From contig JAITYX010000033.1 of assembly GCA_021018815.1 (NCBI GenBank), positions 5,373,501 through 5,437,500 of the forward strand: 64,000 nucleotides of DNA, given 5' to 3'. The translations under genes and the position numbers were made by a program. The notes below the pieces were generated by a model. That model worked only from the letters and a program-made list of their open reading frames with translations. It was not told where the DNA came from and did not search any database. Shown one piece after another: positions 1 through 11,003 of this stretch. Positions within the stretch are counted from its first letter, which is position 1. Every line of letters starts with the position of its first letter. This DNA is from Talinum fruticosum. Taxonomy: Eukaryota > Streptophyta > Magnoliopsida > Caryophyllales > Talinaceae.

Positions 1-248
1 ACTCGTTGACCTAGGCTAACCCCGGGATGAGAAATGTTCCGTAGGAATTAATGATTTAGGACAAAGTATGGTTTAGATGTGACATTTGAGGTCACTTATT
101 CATCTTTTCGGTTAATGTTCACTTCCCGTTATTTGTTTCATTTCCTTTTTATTTAATGTGAGTTTTGGGTGAATTCTAACTATATCATAACATTTGTCTT
201 ACTTAGGTGAATAAACTAAGAAAGAAACAAATATATTTGTTTTGTAGA
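1..248 (+). other. Leader between 5' LTR and gag of the Tekay element
   Basis: AT-rich sequence without coding potential directly upstream of the gag start at 249. By position it is the 3' end of the untranslated leader of the plus-strand Tekay element; its primer site and 5' LTR lie left of the window. This rests on position only. Confidence 0.5.
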
Positions 249-1275
249 ATGTCGCAAGACACAAGTAAAAACCAACCTGGGAGTGAAAACCGGGAAGGAT
301 TGGGAGATAATCATGTGTTTATGGGACCCCTAGTGCCACCATTCACCAACACCTAACAACAAACCAACCAACCCCAAACTCACATCTCCATTCACTCTAA
401 TCCTAATGATGGTGGAACCCTGCGTATTAGGGAAATCTTATTGGAATTATTAACGAAAATACCTACCCCTACCACACCTACCGGAACCTCCAATAAAGCC
501 GAAAAGCTGGCCGACAGAATAGCTAAGAGAATTCCCGGGGTGTATAGTGGGAGAATTGACCCGATAGAGAACTGGAAGAATGGATTAGGAGTATGGAGAA
601 AATCTTTGTAGCTATTGATGTACCCGAGGATGAAAAGGTGACAATAGGGACATTCTATCCGACCGGAGAAACCGATATATGGTAGAATACTATTGAAAAG
701 AGGTGCCAAGGGCCTGAGTTCACCTGGACCAAATTCTCGGAGGAAATTAGGGCTAAGTTCTACCCCACTTCGGTTTAGCGCATAAAAGAAAAGGAATTCC
801 TAGAGTTAAGGATGACGGAAAACATGATTGTTATGCAATACATGACTAAAGTCAATGAATTAGCTCGTTTTGCTCATGATTTTTTCGCCACTCGAGAGGA
901 AGAAGATGTTAAGGTATGAGGAAGGTCTTGCTTGTTTATATCCCACACCAGTTGGCTGGACAACCAATCAAAACCACCCACGAGCTATATGAAAAGGGCT
1001 GCCAAAGTGGAGAGGATTAAGAAAAAGTTGAGGGCTTATAGCTCGAGAAACCCAATCGAGGAAATTAGAGTGAAAAGACCACCCCCAAGAAGACTAGCCC
1101 CGCCTGGACCAAGAATCCCGCATCGGCCATCTTTGAACCATGTGTGAAATGCGGGAGGACCAATCACGCTACAGGCTGATTGCAGGATCGGAACCAACAA
1201 GTGCACCTGGTGTGCAAGTGTTGAGCATCGAGCGTACAATTGTCCTAAAAGGCTGAAAGTGGTGGAAAAAGGGCA
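249..1275 (+). pseudogene. gag: Broken gag of a Tekay/Del chromovirus (Ty3-gypsy)
   Basis: Capsid/nucleocapsid remnant of the plus-strand chromovirus. The ATG at 249 opens a frame that has a stop near 354 and then stays open to about 608. Later frames read the Retrotrans_gag core (pieces such as DVPEDEKVTIGTFY, GPEFTWTKFSEEIRAKFYP, MQYMTKVNELARFAHDF), with an in-frame stop in the segment near 778. The nucleocapsid end holds two zinc-knuckle-like motifs: CVKCGRTNHATG, broken by a frameshift/stop near 1180, and an intact C-x2-C-x4-H-x4-C (CTWCASVEHRAYNC) near 1201-1242. The frame ends where a solo LTR was inserted at 1281. Stops and shifts show it cannot make a full Gag. Family call is secure; the Tekay lineage is inferred from the chromodomain at the end of the matching pol. 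Confidence 0.85.
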
Positions 1276-1589
1276 GTAAATGTAAGACCCCGAAATTTTA
1301 GGTGCCTACTTGGTAATGAATTAAGCTACTAAAAGTTAAGTGAAAGATTCGAAATTATTAAATTAAGTGAATTATTAATTTTCCGAGTTGGAATTATGAG
1401 CCGAGAATCGAAAACCGAGCGTGGGCTAGCTAAATTGGGCCTTGTGAAGCTAGTTGGGCCTAACTAAATAAAAAGAAAAAGAAAGCAAAATGGAAAAGGG
1501 ATGGCTGACATTGAGGAGGAGGAGTTGGCAGTAAATAAGCAAGGAAGAGAAAGGGGTCCAATGGAAAATAGGCAAGCAAAGCCCATTAT

Positions 1590-2110
1590 GTGTAATTAGG
1601 AAAAGAGGAGAGAGAGTGGGACTGAGACATTAGAAGGAAAGAAGCGAAGCAGGGAAAGAAAGGAGGAACGGGAAAATAGAAACGAGAGGAAGGTGAGGGG
1701 AGCACGGAAAGCGAGAGAGGGAGAAAGCGCGAGAGCCGCGGCCGTGGCCGCTCGAACGGCGAGGACGCCGGCGCTGGTGGGCGAAGGGAGAGCGAGGGCT
1801 CGGGAGGCCGAGCAGAGCAAAAGAAGAAAAGGGACGAAAGAATGCGGAAGTAGAGGAAAGCGAGAGGAGGACAAGAGCTAGCGTAGGGACGAGAGAGGAA
1901 GAGGAGCACGGCGTGCTCGTGCGACCGGCGAGTGCGAGAAGGGATCCGGCGAGACCGGACAGAACCGAGGCCAGTGGTTTGAGAACCCGAAAACAACAGA
2001 GCGAGAGGGAGACAGCGAGGAGTTTGAGCGAAGGTAGAAGAAGTGGGCGCCGGAAGAAGAAGGAAGGGGAACCGAGAGGAAGAAAGGGAAAGAGGAAACG
2101 AAATTAAAAC
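1590..2110. other. GA-rich stop-poor island inside the solo LTR
   Basis: About 520 bases of purine-rich, GC-rich sequence, free of stops in several frames on both strands because of composition. The translations are low-complexity Arg/Glu/Lys or Ser/Pro/Leu and match no family known to me. It is followed at 2161 by a donor-like AAG|GTGAGT. The same composition island lies at the matching place in the other Tekay-type LTRs, so it is read as an untranslated R/U5-like exon rather than a gene. Confidence 0.5.
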
Positions 2111-3163
2111 CAATTCGAAACCTTCCTCAACTGAAATTCTTAGAACCTCTAAGAATTCAAGGTGAGTAATCTGAATTCATCCTCTAAAATAAAATTAATT
2201 AGGGGATTGAACTTAAATTTGAAGTACGAAATTGGAAACCCTAGGTTTAATTGAAGAAGTTAAAGGCTTAAATTCACTAAATTAAGCAACTCACGAATCA
2301 AAGAGCATGTTGTGATTATGTGATATCTAGTTCTGAATTGGTGATGTTTAAGTATTATTGAGCATGATTATTGAGAATTGGATGAGATTAGCTTGAGCGG
2401 AATTAGGGGAAAAATTAGAAAGTTTAGTTCATGACTTATGTGCAGATTTTCGGTAATTATGCATGCTGTCCGAATTTCTGTGAATTCATGTGTAGCCCAA
2501 ATTTTCTAAAAATTTTATTGTAGCTTCGTGGCAATTTATGGAAATTTCCTGTAAAATTTGGTATGCATTGGATGAGTAGATTGGGAGATATCCAATTTTA
2601 AGTGAAAATGTCCTGTTTTGAGCAAAATCGGAACTAAGTGAGTAACTGAATTAAGAACTGAAATTTAAGAAGTTATATGGCTAGATTAAAAGATATATAT
2701 CAATTAAGGAAAGTTATAGAACCATAAACCACCTATATGCGATGATACGCGATCATGAGAACGATGAGTTCATTGATTAGGAATCCTAATTGACATGTTT
2801 ATGTGATTATGTGTTTATCCTGAATTACATCGATTATAAATGATATAAGCATGCCTATGTGAAATGAATTGATTATACTTGAGGGGAACTTGCTTATGTG
2901 AATTGCTTGTTTGAAGAAGTTACGCATGAATGTGTTGAGCATGAATTATATGAATTAAGTATATCTTATGTATAAGTAATAATAAGATAAGAAACATAAA
3001 GAACTAAAGAAGGGAGAAAGGATTGTGTTATTGATCTAAGACCCCACGAATTAAAGAACCCTCTGAAGCTATGGCCATAGAAGTGTCTCGTCAAACCGAA
3101 GCCACGAATTGAATTTCTTCCACGAATTATTGACGGTATGCGTCCTTCGAGAGAAGGGAGGCC

Positions 3164-3230
3164 GCCTCGAGGCCACGAATTGTTTTGCCTCGAGGCCACG
3201 AATTGTATGCCTCCAAGAACCGAGCCCATG
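3164..3230. repeat. Short tandem repeat, 22-23 bp unit
   Basis: Two near-identical copies of GCCTCGAGGCCACGAATTG followed by a decayed third. CACGAATT also recurs upstream between 3040 and 3130. It lies inside the solo LTR. Confidence 0.7.
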
Positions 3231-3915
3231 AATTATTTTGGCTCCAAGAACTGGGTCTTTAGAGCGGAACATAAATCTTCTTTCCATTCGAAACTAAGAA
3301 GACTTAAAGAATTACGATATGAAGAATCGAATGATCGTGCATAACGAATAAGAAAGAAAGAATAAACGATTTATGAAATGCACGATTGAACTAAAGAAGA
3401 AGAATAAGAAGAAGAGCGAATCCCGATTTTGTAAGAAATAAATACCATAAGAACTAAGATATAATTTACGTGATGAATGATTTACATGATGAATGGTTCT
3501 ATGACTTACTTGCGTAGAAAGACGAATGAAGTGCGTTTGATTGAATTCATGAGTAATTGATGTCATTGTATTTCTCGGCAAGTTGGTAAGTTTAGAATCT
3601 CGCATGTCTTAAGCATGTATGATCCGAATCGCATGTTATGAATGAATATTGAACTTACGTGTGTTTGTTAATGAATTAATGTGCAAAGTGAAACCCGGGG
3701 TAGGTTTGGGTTATTCACTCGGGCTCGTGGAGCTCATGACCTCACCAAAATTTCAGGTACGAAGTTAAGACTCCCTGAAGTTGCTTTTGGTCGTTAGAAG
3801 AAGCGGACCAATGGATAAGAGATCTCCGGACTTATTATGTACTTTATGATTTTTATGTTTGTAAGGATCAAATGTATGTTTAACTAACTATGTATAATAT
3901 GAAAGCCCTATGTGA

Positions 3916-3985
3916 ATACTCCAAGCAAGTGACTCGTTGAGTTGTGTTGTGATACTCCGAGCGTGTGGCTCGTTGAGTTATGAAT
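3916..3985. repeat. Imperfect 36 bp tandem duplication
   Basis: ATACTCC followed by a diverged stretch and CTCGTTGAGTT occurs twice with a 36 bp period, near the 3' end of the solo LTR. Confidence 0.65.
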
Positions 3986-4211
3986 GTGTTTCGCGCGAGG
4001 TTAGGGCTTTAAGCCTATAGGATTAGCCATGTTACGAGAGGAAACTCTATCGAAATTTCCGGAAAAACCTTCAAAACCTAGAACCGATCTTCCGTCAATC
4101 TAAGATAGCGTTTTTAACCCCAAGTTAAGATCATAGGCAGCCTTAGGGGTTCCTCCCGAGGAACCCCGGCATGTAATACTCCTAGCGTGGGTCTAGGGGT
4201 GTTACAGTAAA

Positions 4212-5067
4212 GCCGATAGCCAAAATGCATCCAAGGTCCTCATCTGCCAATCCCGCTAACGTGGGCGGAGCCTATGTGATGAACAGAAAGGACGCAGCCG
4301 CCATCTGGTACATTAGTCACTGGAACCCTCTTTTTAAATTCTACTGCATTTTATGCATTATTTGATTTTGGAGTATTCCACTCTTTCATTTCAACCCAAA
4401 TTGTGCCTCAATTGAATTTAGAAAGTGATAGGGTTATGAGCAAATACCAAGTCAGCCTGCCTAACGGACGAGTGGTAGAATTCCCTTATTCACACCAAAA
4501 TTTCCCATTGGCTATATCAGGAGATGATTGCCCAACCAATCTAATTTAGGAATGGATTGGTTATCAAGGTTTGGAGCGAAAATACATTACGAGGGAAAAG
4601 AGTGGTGTTGAAAAGTAGTTAGGGAGGAAAAGTGTGTTTTCATGGGAATAATAGCAAACCGAAGTGTTCGTTATATCTTTGATGAGGGCAAGGAAACTTT
4701 TACAAAAATGGTGTCACGCTTATTTATGCTATGTTACTAAGGAAAATAAAGAAGAGTTAAAACTCCAGGATATCCCCTGTAGAAAGTGAATTCCCACTGC
4801 TTCCCCGAAGAACTTCTAGGAGTACCACCTCAAAGAGAAATAGATTTTGAGGTAGATTTAATTTCAGAGCTTGCAGCCTATCTCTAAAGCACCTTATAAG
4901 ATGGCCCCAATTGAGCTTAAGGAATTGAGAACTCAATTAGAAGAATTTTTGGAAAAAGTTTTTATTAAGACAAGTACATCACCTTGGGGAGCACCAGTTT
5001 TGTTAATAAAGAAAAAAGAAGGTACGTTAAGGTTGTGCAACGACTATAGGGAGTTAAATAAAAGTAC
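4212..5067 (+). pseudogene. pol: Protease and N-terminal RT of the Tekay element, broken
   Basis: Continuation of the chromovirus polyprotein after the solo LTR. From about 4320 it reads an aspartic protease region: the usual D-S-G active triad reads D-F-G here (LFDFGVFHSFIS), so the catalytic serine is lost. Frameshifts and stops follow near 4540-4740. From 4871 an open frame reads the start of reverse transcriptase ([46 protein letters not shown]). At 5068 coding is cut in the middle of the [10 protein letters not shown] region by a SIRE-type LTR and resumes at 11,004 with [14 protein letters not shown]. Product is inactive. Confidence 0.85.
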
Positions 5068-5779
5068 TGAAGACTTAGACTCGAATCAAGATCATTTTGA
5101 GTACTACCCAAAGACTCGGTATGAACCTCATCCCTCCTAAGTTTTGATTACAAGTCATTCCGAGTGCTATAGAAACTCCTACATAAGTTTTCATTCGATT
5201 CGACTGACTCGGAACACACATTCTTGTCTAACTTCTCACATTGATGTTTCGAGTCACTCGGACATCACCTAGATTTATCGCATGTTCAAATAATCTCTCT
5301 AACACTTTTTATCGAGGCTCGATCGCATATTTTGAAGTAAAGTGAATTACGGTGTTAATTCATCCGTCTAAGTCGGTTTGTTTGTTTGAGAATTATTTGT
5401 CCCGATCAAGTTCTTATACTCGATGTATTCACTCTTATAACTTGATCTTTCTCAGGACTAACTCTAATGGAATTTGAGGATAATGAATATTAGATTCGAG
5501 AAAATTCCACTCTTCTAGGCTCTGAGATAATTATGCACATAATTATTTTAATTAAATTATTATCTGTGCCTAATCTTGGACCAAAGTATTTTATACTTTG
5601 AGAGCCAAAATTGTTTACTTTTGTAGGTTATCAAAACGAGGTTATCTCATTTTTGAAATACAAAAGTAACCGAGCTTCAAGCTCTCAATAACCAAGCAGA
5701 CAAGGCTTTTCTACTCGCTGAACAAGGCTCAAAAGTCGTGTTAGGGTTGTCTGTTTCCAAAACTGGAAAACTTCAACGC

Positions 5780-8700
5780 TGTAACAACCCGACCCTAAAT
5801 CACATCATTTATTTATTAATAACAGGATTTATATGATCGAGCCCGTGCACTTCAATTCGATATCTTATATTTAAACTATTTTTATCCGTATGTTATGCAG
5901 CTAAGGCGACGAAGTGGCCCTAATAAAAATCTCATAATAGGATTTTGATTTGTGAACATCGTTATTAAAAACAAAATTAAAAGTAACAATAAAAGAAAAC
6001 AAAATAAGTGAATAAAGAAATAAATAAAAATAATAAAATAACCAAATTAGATTTTTCTAAGGAATAATCCGGAGAAAGAATTTTCCGGAATATGAAGGCG
6101 AGCTTAAAAATTCACTCGGGCTATCTCTCTCTCCCCGCTTCCTCCCCCTCGTCCTCCCCTGCCTCACCACTTCTCTCTGCTGCTGCCTTTCACTCCGGCC
6201 ACCGAACGCCACCCACGCCGGCTGAGCCGGCGCTAGGCACCGCCGAGCGAGCGCCCTCGCACTCCCTTTCCGCGTCCTCTCTCTCGTACTCCCCTGCCTC
6301 TCCTCTCGCTCTTCCCGTCTCTGCCCCTTCCTTCCTCCCCTGCTTCCTCTTCCTCGCGGCATCTTCTCCGGCCAGCACGGCGAGCGACACCGGCGGGAAA
6401 CCGGCGCCGGTCGTCCCCGTCCCCCTCTGTTTCGCTTCCTCCCTCTCTCGCGCTCTCGCGCTCTCACCGTCCCTCTCGCCTCCTGCTAGGCGCTGCGGGG
6501 TTTCCCCGCCGCGGCCACCTGACGGCCAACCACCAGCCGCAGCCGACCGCCGGAGGTCATCGCCGCCTCGCCGAGTGGTCGCCAGTGCAGCTGCCGACCA
6601 CCACCACCCCTTGCTCGACCTCTTCGACTTCTCCTCTTCAAATCGAAGGTAAACACCCTAAACCCTAAATTATCAAGTTTCGATTTATTTAGGTAATTGT
6701 AACTATAAATTGAAGTGTATGATTTAGAATTGTGTTGTTGAATGAATCCGAGGATTGATTGGGAAAAATTTAGATTGGTATGAATGACAGAGAAGTGACA
6801 GTTGATGCATTAATTGTGTATAAATGTGATTTCTTTTGGGAACTTATAATTTAGAGAATGGGGTTAGGGATGTTTTGTTATATAATTGAGTAATTGAATG
6901 AATTTAGATATTTTGGGGAATGAATATATTGAGCAAAAGAAGGGCAGAGTACATGTGGAAACTAAACTAGCTAACGTGTAAATGTAGAGACGTAAAGAAA
7001 ACTTGGAGCATTAAGTTGTCTAATTGTGACTTGTGAATGTGAACTTTGTTGTAAATGAAGGTTTGCTCGGGAGAGTCCGAGTCACCCTAGAGGGGGTGAA
7101 TAGGGTGATGGAAAATTCTTTGGGAGAACACACACTTTTGACGAGAAAGAGGCAAAGACGGATTCCGAGTCTAAGCACGGGGTCGGAAAATATTGGACTC
7201 GTAATGCAATGAATCGAGTAAACAAGTACGGAAGGGCCGTCCGAGTCTAGAATGAACTCGAAAGAGAACACAGAGATTTTACGTGGAAACCCTCCTGGGG
7301 CAGAAAACCACGGCTCGTGTCAATCCGGACACGAAGTCAAATCCACTATTTTGAGTCCACAAAATACCGTGAACCGATCGAACCCGAGTTGCTCCCTTGG
7401 ACAACTCTATACAAGTTTTCCTAGACGCGAAGTTACCTTATCTCGATCTAGTACTTCCTAGCTGAGATAACCCTTATAGCTAGGGACAACTAAGCTGAGT
7501 TAACCTTTACAGACTTAGTCAAGGGACCTTACAAAGAATGTAAGAAGAGTTTGTAACTAAGTACAAGACCTTACAACTCGTAAAGTAATGAATTACAGAG
7601 TGGGAGTTGTAAGTTGAAGATTGAGAGTAAATACAATAACTTTGATCAAGTAAGTGTATAGACAATATGTTCGGCAACCTTCAAGTCTTGTGAAGTGGCT
7701 TCTATTTATAGATAACCAAGCAGAGTAGCCGTTATCTTCATCTCGCTGACCGAGAGTCCTCTCGTGACCGTTGTGAAAAGCTTTCCGAGTCACTCGGAAA
7801 GTATCCGTTGAAATATGGACGTTGGACAACGGTTTAACTCTCTTGGAAGTCCCAAAACCATCGGTTGTGTCTTGATAAATGTGGTGAGATCCACCGTTAA
7901 GCTTGGCGTTCCAGTTTTCCGGATATGGAAGCGCATGACTTCGACACAATCTTCCGAGACTAAAGCGGGAAAGGTGAAAAGCCATATCTGCCTGGTGATT
8001 TGACGTTCAGCTGCCAGCTACTTTTGTAGTTTGAAAAGATATCCTCGATTGAATAACCTACAAAAGTAAAACACCTTCGGTTCTCAAAGTATAAAATACT
8101 TTGGTCCAAGGTTAGACACGAGATAACAAAATAATTTTGAAAAATTACGCAATTGATTATCCGAGTCGAGAGGAAATGGAATTTTCCGAGTCTAATAACC
8201 ATGATACTCGAATTCCATATGACTTAGTCTTAAGTAAGGAAACACGTTCTATAGCGATTATCGAGTGGGAAAGAACTTGATATAGACTAAGCATGAAAAG
8301 AACTACGAATGCCGACTATGCAAACAATAGAGTAAATAACCACAAGTCGATTCCGAGTGAGAAACGGCGGAATACCGGTATATTCGAAATGCGATTAATC
8401 CGAGTGAGAGTGGACTCGGAATAAAGAACCGAGTTTTCGAGTCGCTAACCGAAAAGCGATAACAGAGATGAGTGAGGGCCGAATCACTTAGAGAAGATAC
8501 TATTTTACTCAAGTTTCTAAGATACGGAGAATGCCTTGGAATCAAAACTCTATAAAAATGACATCGTTATACCCGATTCCTTTTGCATGACTCGGAAAGA
8601 TATTGAGCGAGTGTCCGAGTCTTCGATGAAAGTAATGCTCATGACCTTAAATTGATATGGGTGTGAAGTTTGAGCAATTTGGTTAATGGTGAAGCCTTCC

Positions 8701-10217
8701 TATAGGAAGGCATTGGTGGATTAAGTAATCACTTAGTTATGAGTTTGAATTCGATGAAAGAAGGAATAAAGAAATTACGTTGGGAATGAGGATCGAAAGA
8801 TAAGTTGAGTTGGCAAACTAATCGAATTAGTTGCATCAAATAAGAATAATAATAATAATGCTAATAGTAATAACGATAACAATGTGGGTAGCAATAATAA
8901 GAATTATTAAGAGCGTGTTTCACATCTTTTAATACATATAATAACGACAAGTGATTGGTCACACTTGTATATGTATATATATACACCTTTTCAATTCATG
9001 CCAACAAATGCACTCGAATTACATAAATAACACTAGTTATCCGATTAGCGTAATCGATCTCTCTAATTAGTAGACGCTCGTTGCCCATGATCAAAACGTA
9101 ACTAATGCAGTGAAGTTGTGTAAGGGAGACGTAGTTACCCGATTGTGTAACAAATATAGAAAATGAAGTAAGGCACCAATACTTATGCGAACTCAAGCAT
9201 TAAAACTCAAGAAAAACATTATTAACCCTAGAAATCCATTTTAAACGGAACCGAGGCCACTTCCGTTGCCGAATAGCCGGTGACTCAAATTTCTACAAAA
9301 GGGGAGAAACAAATATTCTTAGTTCGAGTACGTTCATTGCTCGTATCTTTCAAAAACTCACGTGTTTCATCAAATCTCAACATTTCTCATATATAATAAT
9401 GAATCATTTGCAAATCAAGTTTTGCCACCTAATCAAGTGGTCCCCGCCCAATCATCAATTATCGGGGCTTATGCCCATCAATTATCAATCATCGGGGCTT
9501 ATGCCCAACCCGCGCGGCTTCAACTCGGGTTCTCGGTCGGCTCGGGAGGTGTGCACCTTACTAAGATCGTATCAATTATCAAGGGGTTCCACTTTCGGAT
9601 AATAACCAGCAAGCAAGTTTTAATTATATTCTCTCCCCTGTTTTCAAACTAAAATGAATTGAAATGCGCGCGCTCAATCAATATATTCTTCAAAGTTATT
9701 TTACAATGACAGGAATGTTCGTATCGAGTTTCGACTCACTCTTCCAAATATTTTACTGTTTTTGTTTTAGGAAGAAGCATTGGTGAACAACCAATCATTC
9801 ACCAAGTCCGACGAAGGCAAACCCTAGCCAGCCACGTGGCATTTGGGAGTCCGAAGGTACATAGACGCTCACGGTGATTTTACCCTCAACCAGGGTCTAG
9901 GTATGACCTTGGGAATTACCGTACGTTGCGTATTATTTTGTGGAATAAACAAAAGTCTAGGTTGTATAAATATTACATGGCTAAACCAAGTAACTCTGTG
10001 TTTTGGGATGACCTAGCTACTTGGGTAATATGTAGTTACTCCTAACATTGTCATATAACAGTGGATGCACAAATCGTACTTCATTTTATTTCAAATTATT
10101 GAGCCTTGTCCTATTTTTAGGACGGCGGTAGCGCCTTCGATCGTTACCTTCCGCTGCGACCTTATGTAATAGTCCCCGATGAGGGATTATTAAGTAATGG
10201 TGATTGGGGGCGTTACA
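5780..10217 (+). mobile_element. Tekay-type solo LTR nested in the SIRE LTR
   Basis: It starts TGTAACAACCCGACCC and ends GGGGGCGTTACA, flanked by a perfect 5 bp duplication AACGC (5775-5779 and 10,218-10,222). After removing a nested SIRE-type LTR it is about 2.86 kb. It shares blocks with the Tekay 3' LTR at 13,652-24,280: GTGCACTTCAATTC near the start, CACCTAATCA-GTG in the second half, and a GGCGGTA-CGCCT block near the end. The island at 6057-6652 is CT-rich and stop-poor, followed by AAG|GTAAAC at 6649. A 29 bp imperfect duplication (ATCGGGGCTTATGCCC twice) lies at 9445-9510. Confidence 0.9.
7056..8625 (-). mobile_element. SIRE-type copia solo LTR, minus orientation
   Basis: On the plus strand it starts TGAAGGTTTGCTC and ends CCGAGTCTTCG, about 1.57 kb. 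It is co-linear with the copies at 28,944 and 54,625, including the CCTAGAGGGGGTGAATAGG block near the end. The terminal CA reads CG here. Flanks GTAAA and ATGAA agree at three of five bases, so the duplication is only tentative. A minus-strand TATA box (CTATAAATAG) lies near 7700, and a near-perfect palindrome TTTCCGAGTCACTCGGAAA lies about 85 bp upstream of it. Confidence 0.85.
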
Positions 10218-10412
10218 AACGCTAAGCTCAACGGTGGTTGCCACCTTACTTTTCGGACATCACCAGTGACCGGAGCACTCGCTAGGAGCCAAGAGCCGTT
10301 GCACAATGTTCACATCCCAACGGATCTTTTCTAAGCGACTCGAAGAATTGTTACAATGGTACAAAAGGACTTCGTTTAGAAATTAGTCATAATGGCTAAT
10401 CTGCTTGGTCAT

Positions 10413-10422
10413 CTATAAATAG
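10413..10422 (+). promoter_or_regulatory. TATA box of the SIRE LTR
   Basis: CTATAAATAG followed by AAGCCAC. The same sequence occurs at the matching place on the minus strand in the other three SIRE LTR copies (near 7700, 29,600 and 55,285). It marks the U3/R boundary about 30 bases downstream. Confidence 0.7.
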
Positions 10423-11003
10423 AAGCCACCTCTCAAGACTTGAAGATTGCTTGGAATTATTGTTGAAACACATTACTTAAAGCTAAAAGTCATTGTATTC
10501 ATATTCAATCTTCTATTTACAACTCCCACCTTGTAATTCATACTTTGTGAGTTGTAAAGTCTTTTAATCGGTTACATACTCTTTCTTACTTTCCGAGTAA
10601 GGTCCCTTGACCGAGCTATAAGGGTTAACTCAGCTCGGTTGTCCCTAGCTGTAAAGGTTACCTCGGTTAGGAAGTACTAGATCAAATAAGGAAATTTCTA
10701 AGTCTAGGAAAACTCTCTAAGGAATTGTTTAAGGGAGCAATTCTGGTTGAGTCGATGTGCTATATTTTGTGGATTCAAAATAGTGGATTTGACTTGGTGC
10801 TTGGACTAGCACTGTTCGTGGTTTTACGCCCGGGAGGGTTTCCACGTATCTCCGAGTTTACACTTTTCTAAGTCTAATCTACACTCGGATTATCTTGTTC
10901 ATTCCTTTTAAGCTTAAATTCTCTAAGTTTGTTAAAATTTTCCCATCACGTTATTAAACCCTCTAGGGTGATTAGGACTCTCCAAGAGCAAACCTTCAAT
11001 CAC

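Larger units (their letters stand above)
1281..4206 (+). mobile_element. Solo LTR, Tekay-like, 2926 bp, with perfect target-site duplication
   Basis: It starts TGTAAGACCC and ends GGGGTGTTACA, giving TGTAA/TTACA terminal inverted repeats. It is flanked by a perfect 5 bp duplication GTAAA (1276-1280 and 4207-4211), so it is a complete insertion. No internal region or second LTR is present, hence a solo LTR left by LTR-LTR recombination. It sits between the nucleocapsid zinc knuckle and the protease of the host Tekay element. Length and layout (AT-rich start, GC-rich stop-poor island at about 1590-2110, long AT-rich part, short end) match the two other Tekay-type LTRs here, but its first 300 bases are diverged from them, so it is a different subfamily. 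Orientation is inferred from the order of these parts. Confidence 0.9.
5068..10998 (+). mobile_element. SIRE-type Ty1-copia solo LTR, plus orientation, itself interrupted
   Basis: The LTR starts TGAAGACTTAGACTCG (5068) and ends GAGCAAACCTTCA (10,998). Without the nested insertion (5780-10,217 plus one duplication copy) it is about 1.49 kb. Its 3' part matches, in reverse, the three minus-strand copies at 7056, 28,944 and 54,625. The last of these joins a primer site (TGGTATCGAGCC) and copia gag, which fixes identity and orientation. Flanks are AGTAC and ATCAC, an imperfect 5 bp duplication. The element interrupts the host RT exactly between two conserved RT blocks. No internal domain remains. 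Confidence 0.8.

Noticed and set aside
392..709. 105-codon minus-strand frame
   Set aside because: Shadow of the Tekay gag on the opposite strand.
1586..2113. 175-codon minus-strand frame (Ser/Leu/Pro-rich)
   Set aside because: It lies in a GA-rich, low-complexity LTR island that is open in several frames at once; no domain and no codon pattern.
6092..6652. 186-codon plus-strand frame, and overlapping minus-strand frames
   Set aside because: Composition-driven open frames in the CT-rich island of the Tekay-type solo LTR; a similar island without sequence conservation of the protein occurs in related LTRs.
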